A DNA stretch of 64,000 nt from Sphingomonas sp. Leaf10 (GCF_001421245.1 NZ_LMKE01000027.1:1-64000), one strand, 5' to 3'; shown: positions 43,339 through 51,935, numbered from the stretch's first letter. Numbers and translations: made by a program. Notes: generated by a model from the letters alone, not told the origin.

Positions 43339-44814
43339 ATGCTTACCGACCGCCGCACGTTGATGACGCAGGGTGCCCTGCTGGGCGCAGGACTGGCCTC
43401 CGGCGCGCTCGCCCCGATCGCTGGCGCGCAGACCGGCGCCAAGCCGGCCGGCGGCTATGTCAGCAAGCGTCCCGCCCCCGCCGACCGCTGGTTCGTCAGC
43501 AAGGCGGTCGAGCGGGAGATTGCGCGGGTCAGCCGGATGATCGCCGATCCCGAGGTCGCGTGGCTGTTCGCCAACTGCTATCCCAACACGCTCGACACGA
43601 CGGTGCGGATGGGGACGGTCGACGGCAAGCCCGACAGCTTCGTCATCACCGGCGACATTCCCTGCCTGTGGCTGCGCGATTCCGCCGCGCAGGTGAAATC
43701 CTATCTGCATCTGGCGAAGCAGGATGCGAAGTTGCGCGAGCTGTTCCGCGGGCTGATCGCCCGCCATGCGCGCAGCGTGCTGATCGATCCATATGCCAAT
43801 GCCTTCATGGAAGACCCGACCGCCAAGACCAATCTCAAATGGGCGCAGGTCGATGAGACCGAGATGAAGCCGGGCGTCGCCGAGCGGAAGTGGGAGATCG
43901 ATTCGCTGTGCTATTCGATGCGGCTGTCGCACGGTTACTGGACCGCGACCCGCGATCCCGCTCCGTTCGACGCGCAGTGGGCGGACGCGATGCGCGCGAT
44001 CGTGCGCACCTTCCGCGAACAGCAGCGTAAGGACGGGCCGGGGCCGTACACGTTCCAGCGCGCCAGCCGCCAGCCGACCGAGACGATGCTCGCCGGCTAT
44101 GGCGCGCCGACCCGCAAGAACGGCATGATCCATTCGGGCTTCCGCCCCTCCGACGATGCCTGCCAGTACCTACTGTTCGTGCCTGCCAACCTGTTCGCGG
44201 TGACGACGCTGCGCGAAATGGCGCGGGTCGCCAGCGAAGCCCGGGGCGACAGCGCGCTCGCGCGCGATGCTACCGCCCTTGCCGATGAAGTCGCGGCGGC
44301 GGTCGCGCAGCACGGCACGATGCGGCTGCCCGATGGCAACGACGTCTGGGCCTATGAGGTCGATGGCTATGGCAATGCGATCTTCATGGACGACGCCAAT
44401 GTGCCCTCGCTGTCGAGCCTGGCATGGCTCGGCTGCGTTCCCGCCAATGATGCGCGCTGGCAGCGCACCGCGAAGGCGGCGTGGAGCGAGGCCAATCCGT
44501 GGTTCTTCAAGGGTACGGCGGGCGAAGGCATTGGCGGCCCGCATCAGGGCATGAACTATATCTGGCCGATGTCGCTGATCGTCCGCGCGCTCAGCGCGAC
44601 CGACGATGCGACGATCCTAAAATGCCTCGCCACGCTCAAGCGGACGCATGCCGGCACCGGCTTCATGCACGAGGCGTTCGAAAAGGACGATGCGGCTAAG
44701 TTCAGTCGCGACTGGTTCGCCTGGGCCAACGGCCTGTTCGGCGAGCTGATCCTGCACATCGCCGCGACCCGCCCGCAACTGCTGAGAGCACCGCTCGACA
44801 CGATCCGGATTTAG
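43339..44814 (+). CDS. GH125 exo-alpha-1,6-mannosidase, Tat-exported
   Basis: A 491-residue (alpha/alpha)6-barrel enzyme. Twin-arginine signal DRRTLMTQGALLGAGLASGA; FVITGDIPCLWLRDSAAQV, RKWEIDSLCYSMRLSHGYW (with the predicted catalytic acid) and GMIHSGFRPSDDACQYLLFV are GH125 blocks; HAGTGFMHEAFEKDD holds the second carboxylate. GH125 removes alpha-1,6-mannose from N-glycan cores, completing what the GH92 enzymes leave. The TAG stop directly abuts the left end of a MITE-like element. Confidence 0.92.
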   Translation: MLTDRRTLMTQGALLGAGLASGALAPIAGAQTGAKPAGGYVSKRPAPADRWFVSKAVEREIARVSRMIADPEVAWLFANCYPNTLDTTVRMGTVDGKPDSFVITGDIPCLWLRDSAAQVKSYLHLAKQDAKLRELFRGLIARHARSVLIDPYANAFMEDPTAKTNLKWAQVDETEMKPGVAERKWEIDSLCYSMRLSHGYWTATRDPAPFDAQWADAMRAIVRTFREQQRKDGPGPYTFQRASRQPTETMLAGYGAPTRKNGMIHSGFRPSDDACQYLLFVPANLFAVTTLREMARVASEARGDSALARDATALADEVAAAVAQHGTMRLPDGNDVWAYEVDGYGNAIFMDDANVPSLSSLAWLGCVPANDARWQRTAKAAWSEANPWFFKGTAGEGIGGPHQGMNYIWPMSLIVRALSATDDATILKCLATLKRTHAGTGFMHEAFEKDDAAKFSRDWFAWANGLFGELILHIAATRPQLLRAPLDTIRI

Positions 44815-44996
44815 GGCCAATCGACATTCAGTGGCGATCGTGAATTTTCGTCATTCCCGCGCAAGCGGGAATCCATATCCGCTGACGTTTCGGCTGGATT
44901 CGTGACGCTGGCGCATATGGCCTCCCGCCTCGGCGGGAGTGACGATAGCAGATAGAGCAGTAGTCCCGCGTCCAGCGAACTGAATGTCGATCGGCC
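44815..44996. mobile_element. MITE-like element with 18-bp terminal inverted repeats
   Basis: GGCCAATCGACATTCAGT (44815-44832) and its inverted partner ACTGAATGTCGATCGGCC (44979-44996) match at 17 of 18 positions and enclose 146 bp with no gene. TAG flanks both ends (44812-44814 and 44997-44999), which would be a 3-bp target duplication; the left one is the GH125 stop codon. Palindromic repeat copy B lies inside. The size and structure fit a non-autonomous miniature element. Confidence 0.55.
44848..44945. repeat. Dispersed palindromic repeat, copy B
   Basis: A 98-bp copy of the repeat also seen at 17038-17137 and 61399-61496, with hairpin ends TTCCCGCgcaaGCGGGAA and CCCGCCtcGGCGGG and the central GCTGACGTTTCGGCT shared with copy A. 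Confidence 0.78.
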
Positions 44997-45006
44997 TAGC
45001 CGGCAG

Positions 45007-45090
45007 CGTCGCCCCAGCGAAGGCTGGGGCCTCGTGCGGCTCCTGTCTCGTGCCATCACCGGGAGATCCCAGCCTGCGCTGGGATGAAGT
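45007..45090. repeat. Second type of palindromic repeat
   Basis: Two short hairpins, CCCCAGCgaagGCTGGGG (45012-45029) and TCCCAGCctGCGCTGGGA (45067-45084), are inverted relative to each other about a 37-bp spacer, the layout of a dispersed extragenic palindrome distinct from the copies A-C family. The rest of 44997-45162 holds no gene. Confidence 0.6.
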
Positions 45091-45162
45091 CTAATTCGGT
45101 TCAGATCGATCGAGCGCACGGAGCACGCCCGGCGGACCGATGCATGTATCGAAGACGTCCAA

Positions 45163-45239
45163 TGGTCGGGGAGAGAGGATTCGAACCTCCGGCCCCTGCC
45201 TCCCGAAGGCAGTGCTCTACCAGGCTGAGCTACTCCCCG
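45163..45239 (-). tRNA. tRNA-Pro (anticodon CGG)
   Basis: On the minus strand CGGGGAG pairs with CTCCCCG in the acceptor stem. The anticodon arm CTGCC/GGCAG encloses TTCGGGA, giving CGG, which reads CCG. AGCTCAGCCTGGTAGAGC forms the D arm, GGTTCGAATCC the T loop, and CCA is encoded. Confidence 0.96.
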
Positions 45240-45397
45240 ACGGAGTATCGGCGGGCCGCTGAAGGGCGCCTGCCGTTGCTTGGAGGCGCGCCTATAGCGG
45301 GCGGTTCGGGGGTCCGCAAGCGGGATTCGTACGGCTGCTGTTTGGCTTTGGCGGGGAAACTGCTAGGGCGCTTGCCACTATCCCTTCTATCGAATGT

Positions 45398-47212
45398 GTG
45401 ACCGTGGCCACTCCGCTCGACAAACTGCGTAATTTCTCGATCATCGCCCATATCGACCATGGCAAGTCGACGCTTGCCGACCGGCTGATCCAGCGGACCG
45501 GCGGCCTCGCCGAGCGCGAGATGTCGGCGCAGGTGCTCGACAATATGGAGATCGAGAAGGAGCGCGGCATCACCATTAAGGCGCAGACCGTGCGCCTCGA
45601 ATGGAAGGGCCATGTCCTGAACCTGATGGACACGCCGGGCCATGTCGACTTCGCGTACGAAGTGTCGCGGAGCCTTGCGGCGTGCGAGGGCGCGTTGCTG
45701 GTGGTCGACGCGGCGCAGGGGGTGGAGGCGCAGACGCTGGCCAACGTCTATCAGTCGATCGAGCATGACCATGAGATCATTCCGGTCATCAACAAGATCG
45801 ACCTGCCCGCCGCCGAACCGGAAAAGGTGAAGAGCGAGATCGAGGATCTGATCGGCCTCGACACCAGCCGCGCGGTGCTGGCGTCGGCCAAGGCGGGGAT
45901 CGGCATCGACGACATCCTCGACGCCATCGTCGAGCAGATCCCGCCGCCCAAGGGCGATGCGAGCGCACCGTTGAAGGCGATGCTGGTCGACAGTTGGTAC
46001 GACCCGTATCTGGGCGTCGTTATCCTGATCCGGGTGATCGACGGGTCGATCCGCAAGGGTCAGCAGATCAAGTTCATGAACGCCGACACGACGCACCTCG
46101 TCGATCGGGTCGGCGCCTTCCGGCCGAAGATCGAGCAGCTACCGGACCTTGGCCCCGGCGAGATCGGCTTCATCACCGCGCAGATCAAGGAAGTGGCGCA
46201 GACGATGGTCGGCGACACGATCACCGATGCCAAGCGCCCGACCGCCGAACCGCTGCCGGGGTTCAAGGAAGTGCAGTCGGTGGTGTTCTGCGGCTTATTT
46301 CCCGTCGATGCCGCCGATTTCGACAAGCTGCGCGAATCGATCAGCAAGCTGCGCCTGAACGATGCCAGCTTCACTTTCGAGATGGAAAGCTCGGCGGCGT
46401 TGGGCTTCGGCTTCCGCTGCGGGTTCCTGGGGCTGCTGCATCTGGAGATCATCCAGGAGCGGCTGACCCGCGAATATGATCTGGATCTGATCACCACCGC
46501 GCCGTCGGTGGTCTACCAGATCGAACTGACCCATCCCGACCCGGCCGGGATTACCGAGATCGACCTGCACAATCCGGCCGACATGCCCGATGTCAACAAG
46601 ATCAAGACGATCAGCGAGCCGTGGATCAAGGCGACGATCTATGTCCCCGACGAATATCTGGGCGGCATCTTGAAGCTGTGTCAGGACCGGCGCGGCATCC
46701 AGCTGAACCTGACCTATGTCAGTGGGCGGGCGCAGGCGACGTACGAACTGCCGCTCAACGAAGTGGTGTTCGATTTCTACGACCGGCTGAAGTCGCTGTC
46801 GAAGGGCTATGCCAGCTTCGACTATGAACAGATCGGCTATCGCGAGGGTGACCTCGTCAAGATGAGCATCCTGGTCAACGAAGAGCCGGTCGATGCGCTG
46901 TCGATGATCGTCCATCGCGGGACCGCCGAAGTCCGCGGGCGCGGCATGGTCGAGCGGCTGAAGGAACTGATCCCGCGGCACCTGTTCAAGATCCCGATCC
47001 AGGCGGCGATCGGCGGCAAGGTGATTGCGCGCGAGACGATCAGCGCGATGCGCAAGGACGTGACCGCCAAATGCTATGGCGGCGACGCCAGCCGCAAGCG
47101 CAAGCTGCTCGACAAGCAGAAGAAGGGCAAGGCGAAGATGCGTGAATACGGGTCGGTCAGCATTCCGCAGGAAGCGTTCATCGCGGCGCTGCGTATGGGC
47201 GACGAAAACTGA
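45398..47212 (+). CDS. lepA: Elongation factor 4 (LepA), ribosome-associated GTPase
   Basis: A 604-residue translational GTPase. G1 [15 protein letters not shown]2 [13 protein letters not shown]3 [13 protein letters not shown]4 NKIDLPAA, then EF-G-like domains and the LepA-specific C-terminal domain ([20 protein letters not shown]). It acts on stalled or back-translocating ribosomes. The start appears to be the GTG at 45398; no ATG fits. A strong hairpin follows. Confidence 0.97.
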   Translation: MTVATPLDKLRNFSIIAHIDHGKSTLADRLIQRTGGLAEREMSAQVLDNMEIEKERGITIKAQTVRLEWKGHVLNLMDTPGHVDFAYEVSRSLAACEGALLVVDAAQGVEAQTLANVYQSIEHDHEIIPVINKIDLPAAEPEKVKSEIEDLIGLDTSRAVLASAKAGIGIDDILDAIVEQIPPPKGDASAPLKAMLVDSWYDPYLGVVILIRVIDGSIRKGQQIKFMNADTTHLVDRVGAFRPKIEQLPDLGPGEIGFITAQIKEVAQTMVGDTITDAKRPTAEPLPGFKEVQSVVFCGLFPVDAADFDKLRESISKLRLNDASFTFEMESSAALGFGFRCGFLGLLHLEIIQERLTREYDLDLITTAPSVVYQIELTHPDPAGITEIDLHNPADMPDVNKIKTISEPWIKATIYVPDEYLGGILKLCQDRRGIQLNLTYVSGRAQATYELPLNEVVFDFYDRLKSLSKGYASFDYEQIGYREGDLVKMSILVNEEPVDALSMIVHRGTAEVRGRGMVERLKELIPRHLFKIPIQAAIGGKVIARETISAMRKDVTAKCYGGDASRKRKLLDKQKKGKAKMREYGSVSIPQEAFIAALRMGDEN

Positions 47213-47265
47213 CACCGTGCCCCGGCCGTGGCCGGGGCGCCCTTGTCTCTATCGCGCACAAACGA

Positions 47266-47304
47266 AAGCGGCCGGCGCCTCAAAGGCACCGGCCGCTTTT
47301 CGTT
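47266..47304. terminator. Bidirectional terminator between lepA and the small membrane-protein gene
   Basis: AAAGCGGCCGGcGCC, a CTCAAAG loop and GGCaCCGGCCGCTTTT form a long GC stem flanked by A and T runs, so it can end lepA rightward and the 37-residue gene leftward. A smaller hairpin (CCCCGGCCgtGGCCGGGG) precedes it at 47220-47237. Confidence 0.82.
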
Positions 47305-47318
47305 GGTCGTCCGGGCAG

Positions 47319-47432
47319 TTATGCCAGAACGCGCAGAACCATCTGAACGGTCAGTGCGACCCCGGCCCAGCCGATCGCTGCCATACCTACCATGGTGGCG
47401 ATGGTCGTCCGCCCGGAATATTTGGTGTGCAT
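47319..47432 (-). CDS. Small single-pass membrane protein (37 residues)
   Basis: A short gene with a textbook RBS (AAGGAGG, 6 nt before the ATG at 47432) and a terminator after it. The product is a basic N-terminus (MHTKYSGRTT) and one transmembrane helix (TMVGMAAIGWAGVALTVQMV). The frame is open upstream, but those residues lack membrane character and the RBS fixes the start. Function unknown; bacterial microproteins of this type often bind respiratory or transport complexes. Confidence 0.65.
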   Translation of the reverse strand: MHTKYSGRTTIATMVGMAAIGWAGVALTVQMVLRVLA

Positions 47433-47836
47433 CCTCGCCCTCCTTGTTCTTGTCTGGGACAAGTTGTGCGATTCCGGCGACGATTGCAAATTTGTGATGG
47501 TCATCCATTCGGCTAAAACTGCGCCTACGCCGCCGCTTTTGCCGCGCCGCACAATGAAATTTTTGCAGCGCAAAATCGGCGATCCGGCCCGACGTGCCAA
47601 AACGGAACGATTTTTCGGTCGTCCTTTCGCAGTTGCGATGTGTGATTAACGCGCTGCGGCAGCCCTAAAATTTTTTTTCGAGGCGGTTTGCCGCAGGGAA
47701 ATTAGCGGGGTTAGACCTGCAAACGTTTCCAGTACGTTCCCTGACCAGTCGTTCGAATCGAAATTTAGCCGGGAACCTTTCCCCGATTCGAACGTCGGCG
47801 GAACGCCGGTTTCGGCACGACGACAGGGAGAGCGAC
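47433..47836. other. AT-rich intergenic region upstream of the phasin gene
   Basis: No gene is supported. The stretch is unusually AT-rich for the window (for example AAATTTTTGCAGCGCAAAAT near 47555-47575 and an eight-T run near 47675). It contains the small dyad TTGCagcGCAA, of the TGC-rich kind bound by PhaR-type regulators, and the longer inverted repeat at 47750-47794. It should hold promoters for the leftward small gene and the phasin. Confidence 0.4.
47750..47794. promoter_or_regulatory. Inverted repeat upstream of the phasin gene
   Basis: CGTTCGAATCG (47750-47760) and CGATTCGAACG (47784-47794) are perfect 11-bp inverted arms 23 bp apart, ending 42 bp before the phasin ATG. This could be a double operator or an mRNA hairpin; the position suggests control of the phasin. 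Confidence 0.5.
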
Positions 47837-48172
47837 ATGACCGATACCGACCGTCCGTTCGATGCGGCGAAGCAGGCGACCGACCAGATGAAGGCCGCTG
47901 GCGAACGCATGCAGGCGGCCGGCACGCAGATGACCGAACAGGGATCGCAACTCGGTCTGACCATCCTCTCACAGGCGGAGTCCAATACGCAGGAAGCGTT
48001 CAAGGCGATGCGCGCCGCCGCACAGGCCCGCGACCTGAACGAAGTGATGAAGATCCAGTCGGACTATATGCGCGAACAGGGATCGCGGTCGATGTCGCAG
48101 GCGCGCGAGGTCGGCGAGATGATCGCCCAGTTCGGACGCAGTGCCATCGGGCAGATGACCGGGCGCGACTGA
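47837..48172 (+). CDS. Phasin family protein
   Basis: A 111-residue, almost entirely helical amphipathic protein: QATDQMKAAGERMQAAGTQM and LSQAESNTQEAFKAMRAAAQ match the phasin pattern. Phasins coat polyhydroxyalkanoate granules. AGGGAGAG precedes the ATG. Short for the family but complete. A PHB-depolymerase-type esterase lies 23 kb away, with no sign of linkage. Confidence 0.85.
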   Translation: MTDTDRPFDAAKQATDQMKAAGERMQAAGTQMTEQGSQLGLTILSQAESNTQEAFKAMRAAAQARDLNEVMKIQSDYMREQGSRSMSQAREVGEMIAQFGRSAIGQMTGRD

Positions 48173-48239
48173 TCGCGCTATGCCGACGATCCGGCGCGGC
48201 ACGATGCTGCGAGGGATCGGTCGTGCATCTGGGGGTATC

Positions 48240-48998
48240 ATGAAACGTTGGTTGCTGTGGCTGTTCGCCCTGCTGACGCTGGCAGGGACCGCAACGGCGC
48301 AATCGAAGCCGCCGGTGGTGCTGGCGGCCGCCAGCCTGCAGGAATCGATGAACGCCGCGGCGGATGCCTGGGCGAAGCGCGGTCATGTCCGGCCGACCCT
48401 GTCCTTCGCTGCCAGTTCGGCGCTGGCGCGGCAGGTGGCAGCGGGTGCTCCGGCCGATCTGTTCGTATCGGCCGATGTCGAATGGATGGACGATCTCTAC
48501 CGGCGCGGGCTGCTCGCGCCGGGTAGTCGCACGAACCTGCTCGGCAACCGGCTGGTGCTGGTTGCGCCGGTCGACAGCAAAATACGCGTCGCGCTGCGGC
48601 CGGGTGTCGATCTGTCACGCGCGCTGAATGGTGGACGCCTGGCGATGGCCGATCCCGATGCGGTGCCGGCCGGGCGCTATGGCAAGGCGGCACTGACCCG
48701 GCTGGGTGCTTGGGACCGCGTTGCGCCATCGGTCGTGCGGGCCGAGAATGTCCGTGCGGCACTGGCGCTGGTCGAACGCGGGGCGGCGCCGATGGGCATC
48801 GTCTACGCGACCGATGCGAAGGCGTCGGCCAAGGTGCGCGTCGTCGGTATCTTTCCAGCGGCAAGCCACCCGCCGATCGTCTATCCCATCGCGCGGCTGA
48901 AGGCGTCACGGAATGTCGACGGCGAGCGGTTCCGCCGGTTCCTGACCAGCCCGGCGGGCAAGGCGATCTTCGTACGCTACGGCTTTTCCACGCGTTGA
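48240..48998 (+). CDS. modA: Molybdate ABC transporter, periplasmic binding protein
   Basis: A 252-residue protein with a Sec signal (KRWLLWLFALLTLAGTATAQ). VVLAAASLQESMNAAADAWA, FAASSALARQVAAGAPADLF and SADVEWMDDL are the oxyanion-binding ModA segments; PDAVPAGRYGKAAL and MGIVYATDA follow. It binds molybdate or tungstate. First gene of modABC. No ModE-like regulator is visible nearby. Confidence 0.93.
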   Translation: MKRWLLWLFALLTLAGTATAQSKPPVVLAAASLQESMNAAADAWAKRGHVRPTLSFAASSALARQVAAGAPADLFVSADVEWMDDLYRRGLLAPGSRTNLLGNRLVLVAPVDSKIRVALRPGVDLSRALNGGRLAMADPDAVPAGRYGKAALTRLGAWDRVAPSVVRAENVRAALALVERGAAPMGIVYATDAKASAKVRVVGIFPAASHPPIVYPIARLKASRNVDGERFRRFLTSPAGKAIFVRYGFSTR

Positions 48999-49687
48999 CG
49001 TTGGACGGGGGCGAATGGGCGATCGTCCTGCTGTCGCTGAAGATTGGCGGCGTGGCGATGCTGGCGGCGCTGCCGGTCGCCTATGCGCTGGCATGGGTGC
49101 TGGCGCGGGCGCGGTTTCCGGGAAAGGTGCTGCTCGACGGGGTCATTCATCTGCCGCTCGTGCTGCCGCCGGTGGTGACCGGGTGGCTGTTGCTGCTCGC
49201 CTTCGCGCCGAGCGGACCGATCGGGGAATGGCTGGAGGCGTGGCTCGGGGTCAGCGTGCTGTTCCGCTGGACCGGTGCGGCGATCGCGGCGGCGGTGATG
49301 GCGCTACCGCTGATGGTGCGCGCGATCCGGCTGTCGATCGAGGGTGTCGATCGGCGGTTGGAAAGCGTTGCGCGGACCTTGGGCGCAGGGCGCGCGCGCG
49401 TATTCTGGACGGTGACCGCGCCGCTCAGCCTGCCGGGGGTACTGGCGGGCATGGTGCTGGGCTTCGCACGCGCGCTGGGCGAGTTCGGGGCGACGATCAC
49501 CTTCGTATCGAACGTGCCGGGCGAGACCGCGACGCTGCCGATCGCGATCTATAGCGCGTTGCAGATGCCTGGCGGCGAGACCAGCGTCGTGCGGCTTGCC
49601 GGCATGTCGGTGGCACTGTCGCTGATCGCGCTGGTCCTGTCCGAATGGCTGGCACGCCGCAGCGGCCGGGGTGGCCATGTCCTTTGA
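48995..49687 (+). CDS. modB: Molybdate ABC transporter permease
   Basis: A 230-residue inner-membrane permease with five helices and the EAA-type loop (ESVARTLGAGRARVFWTVTA, then PLSLPGVLAG), plus ALGEFGATITFVSNVPGET, diagnostic of ModB. The most economical start is a TTG at 48995 overlapping the modA stop as TTGA. The family N-terminus (ALLLSLKIGGVA type) begins a few residues later, so no ATG is available. Confidence 0.92.
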   Translation: MTLDGGEWAIVLLSLKIGGVAMLAALPVAYALAWVLARARFPGKVLLDGVIHLPLVLPPVVTGWLLLLAFAPSGPIGEWLEAWLGVSVLFRWTGAAIAAAVMALPLMVRAIRLSIEGVDRRLESVARTLGAGRARVFWTVTAPLSLPGVLAGMVLGFARALGEFGATITFVSNVPGETATLPIAIYSALQMPGGETSVVRLAGMSVALSLIALVLSEWLARRSGRGGHVL

Positions 49688-50297
49688 CATCGACGTGACC
49701 GTCCGGCTGGGCGAGGCGGTGGTCGGTGCCGTAGTACCCGACGACGGAAAGGGCAGCGGTCTGACGGTGTTGTTCGGCCCGTCGGGCGTCGGCAAGTCGA
49801 GCGTACTCAACATGGTCGCCGGATTGCTGCGACCGGCGGCGGGGCATGTCCGCGTCGGCGGACTGACGTTGTTCGACAGTAGCACGGGAATCGATGTCGC
49901 GGTGCCGGATCGCCGCTGCGGCTATGTGTTTCAGGAGCCGCGCCTGTTTCCGCACCGGCGGGTCGCGGCCAATTTGCGCTACGGCATGGGGCGGGGGACG
50001 CCGCCGATCGGCTATGACGACATGGTCGCGCTGCTGGGGCTGGAACATCTGCTCGACCGGTGGCCGGCAACCCTGTCGGGCGGGGAGGCGAAGCGGGTCG
50101 CGATCGGGCGGGCGCTGCTGTCGGGCGCCCGGTTCCTGCTGATGGACGAACCGCTCGCCTCGCTCGATCGCGGGCGGCGTGAGGAGGTGATGGTGGCGAT
50201 CGAGCGGCTGCGCGACACGCTCCGGCTGCCGATCCTGTATGTCACCCACGACGCGGCGGAGGCGGAGCGGCTGGCGACGCGCATCGTCGCAATGTGA
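49677..50297 (+). CDS. modC: Molybdate ABC transporter ATPase, short form without TOBE domain
   Basis: A 206-residue ABC ATPase: Walker A GPSGVGKS (K40), Q loop YVFQEPRLFPHR, signature LSGGEAKRVAIGRAL, Walker B FLLMDEPLASLD, switch THD. It ends right after the nucleotide-binding domain, whereas typical ModC has about 140 more residues forming the molybdate-sensing TOBE/Mop domain. The stop is clean, with no remnant downstream. The ATG at 49677 overlaps modB by 11 bp. Confidence 0.9.
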   Translation: MSFDIDVTVRLGEAVVGAVVPDDGKGSGLTVLFGPSGVGKSSVLNMVAGLLRPAAGHVRVGGLTLFDSSTGIDVAVPDRRCGYVFQEPRLFPHRRVAANLRYGMGRGTPPIGYDDMVALLGLEHLLDRWPATLSGGEAKRVAIGRALLSGARFLLMDEPLASLDRGRREEVMVAIERLRDTLRLPILYVTHDAAEAERLATRIVAM

Positions 50298-50386
50298 CCA
50301 CTTGCGACGCCCTCGTCGCGATCCGAACATCATGCCGCCGCAATCCGCGGGTGATGTCGCATCCGAAACGATCTGGAGTTCGGGTT

Positions 50387-51088
50387 ATGCGCATGGTTGC
50401 TCTGGTATCGGCAACGATCGTGGCGGCGCCGGTCATGGCGCAGGACGTCGAACCCGATGGTCCCGATATCGTCGTCGTTGCGGGCAAGCCGTTGCGCGTC
50501 GATGCAAAGCTGCTGCGCGCGGCCCAGCGGCGCTTTGCCGAGGATCGTCCGAGCTATGCGCCGCAGGGAACGCTGCGGTTCGAATTGTGGCGGGGCGCAA
50601 GCCGGGTATCGGCGAGCGGCGCCGGATTGGCGCTGACCGACGAGGGGGGGCGGCAATTGCCGGTGACGGTCGATGGCGATGGTCGAGTGGCGTTCGCGGC
50701 GTTGCCCGCCGGTCGCTGGTTCCTGACCGCACCTGCCCAGTCGCAGGGAATGCACCTGCGCCCGATCATATTGTCGAGCGGGACCAGTATCGAGGATCGG
50801 CGGCTGGGCGACCTGCGCGCACAATGTCGGGTGCTGGTGTCGATGGCAAAGGCGGATGCGTCGCTGCTGGCGGTGCCGTTGATCGGAATGTTCGATGCGA
50901 TTGGCGGATGTTTGAGCAGACGCTTCGGTTTCTATCACTTGGTTGAACATCCGCTGGCCAGCGCCACCGCGACGGGCGCGGGCGTCACGCGGACGCTACG
51001 GCTGTCGGCGAAACGGACCTCGTACGAAGCGCCGCTGTCCGATCGCACACTGACCAACGAAGCTCGGGTGCGGCTCGCCTATCGCTGA
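50387..51088 (+). CDS. Secreted protein of unknown function
   Basis: A 233-residue protein with a Sec signal (VALVSATIVAAPVMAQ). The middle (GTLRFELWRGASRVSASGAG; LPVTVDGDGRVAFAALPAGR) reads like a beta-sandwich of carboxypeptidase-regulatory type; two cysteines later may pair. It follows modC by 90 bp and converges with the PilP-like gene, overlapping it by 10 bp. No role can be assigned. Confidence 0.65.
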   Translation: MRMVALVSATIVAAPVMAQDVEPDGPDIVVVAGKPLRVDAKLLRAAQRRFAEDRPSYAPQGTLRFELWRGASRVSASGAGLALTDEGGRQLPVTVDGDGRVAFAALPAGRWFLTAPAQSQGMHLRPIILSSGTSIEDRRLGDLRAQCRVLVSMAKADASLLAVPLIGMFDAIGGCLSRRFGFYHLVEHPLASATATGAGVTRTLRLSAKRTSYEAPLSDRTLTNEARVRLAYR

Positions 51089-51498
51089 TCGTCGCTGCCG
51101 GGCATCGGTACGCGCGCCGTCTGTCCGCCGCGGGTGAAATAGGCGGCGTCGATGGCGAGGCTGCGAAGTTGCCAGCCGTCGACGCTGTCGCCTGGTGACA
51201 GGGTGCGCGTGCCCTCCGCGCCGCGTACCATCGCGACGGCGTCGCGGCCGAGCCGCCCGACCACGCCCAGCAGGACCGGCGCGTCCCCGGGCAGCGCATC
51301 GGCGGTGGGTGGCGCAAACAGCGTTCGGGCGAAGGCGGCGCGCAGCGGCGGCGGAGTGGCGGGGGCGGCGAGCGGCCTGTCGGCGGGAACTGCGGCCTCG
51401 CTGGAACGGGTGTCGCGTAGTAGCCATGGCGGCAGGACCAGCGCCACCAGCACCGCCGCCGCGATCAGCCCATGATCGCGCAGGCTCAACCTCGCCAT
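51079..51498 (-). CDS. GspC/PilP-like inner-membrane protein (third gene of a PilN-PilO-PilP-like module)
   Basis: A 139-residue protein: one transmembrane helix (LIAAAVLVALVLPPWLL), a proline-rich linker, then a compact periplasmic domain (LLGVVGRLGRDAVAMVRGAE; SPGDSVDGWQLRSLAIDAAY) like the homology region of GspC or PilP that meets the secretin. It lacks a PDZ domain, unlike the gspC at 59677-60459. It overlaps the preceding GspM-like gene by 13 bp, so the three are co-translated. Confidence 0.68.
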   Translation of the reverse strand: MARLSLRDHGLIAAAVLVALVLPPWLLRDTRSSEAAVPADRPLAAPATPPPLRAAFARTLFAPPTADALPGDAPVLLGVVGRLGRDAVAMVRGAEGTRTLSPGDSVDGWQLRSLAIDAAYFTRGGQTARVPMPGSDDQR

Positions 51499-51935
51499 GG
51501 TGCGATCAGCCGCGCATCGAGCCGCACTCCGCCCGCTGCCGAAGTGAGTCGCCACACCGCCATCCGCACCGGCGGGCCACCCCGTTCGAGCTGGTCGGCG
51601 AACGCCACCACCGCCTTTTCACTGCCCGATGCGCGCAGGGTCAGGATGGCGAGCGGGGCAGGGGCGGCGGGATCGGCGGCGAGGCTTTCGATCAGCACCC
51701 CGCCGCGCGCGGCATCGGCGCGGATGCGCGTGGCGAGGCGGCGGGCGGCGTCACCGGCATCATCGGCAGGGAAGGCCGCCGCCGCGACGGTGACCGGCGC
51801 GGGGGTGGCGGCAGCGTCGGCCCGGGCGGCGGCGCGATCGGCACGGGCGTTCGCCAGATCGTCGAGCGCGCCGACGGTCGGGACGGCGAGCAGCCCAGCC
51901 AGCCCGAGCGCGATCAGTGGCAGATGTGGCTTCAT
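51486..51935 (-). CDS. GspM/PilO-like inner-membrane protein
   Basis: A 149-residue protein with an N-terminal helix (LPLIALGLAGLLAVPTVGAL), a coiled-coil-prone alanine/arginine segment and a ferredoxin-like periplasmic domain (AILTLRASGSEKAVVAFADQ; PVRMAVWRLTSAAGGVRLDA), as in GspM or PilO. It overlaps the upstream gene by ATGA. It is distinct from the GspM at 63115-63609, so the window encodes two. Confidence 0.7.
   Translation of the reverse strand: MKPHLPLIALGLAGLLAVPTVGALDDLANARADRAAARADAAATPAPVTVAAAAFPADDAGDAARRLATRIRADAARGGVLIESLAADPAAPAPLAILTLRASGSEKAVVAFADQLERGGPPVRMAVWRLTSAAGGVRLDARLIAPWRG

Noticed and set aside
48180-48239. Longer modA N-terminus starting at 48180
   Set aside because: The added 20 residues precede a complete Sec signal peptide at 48240 and have no family counterpart.
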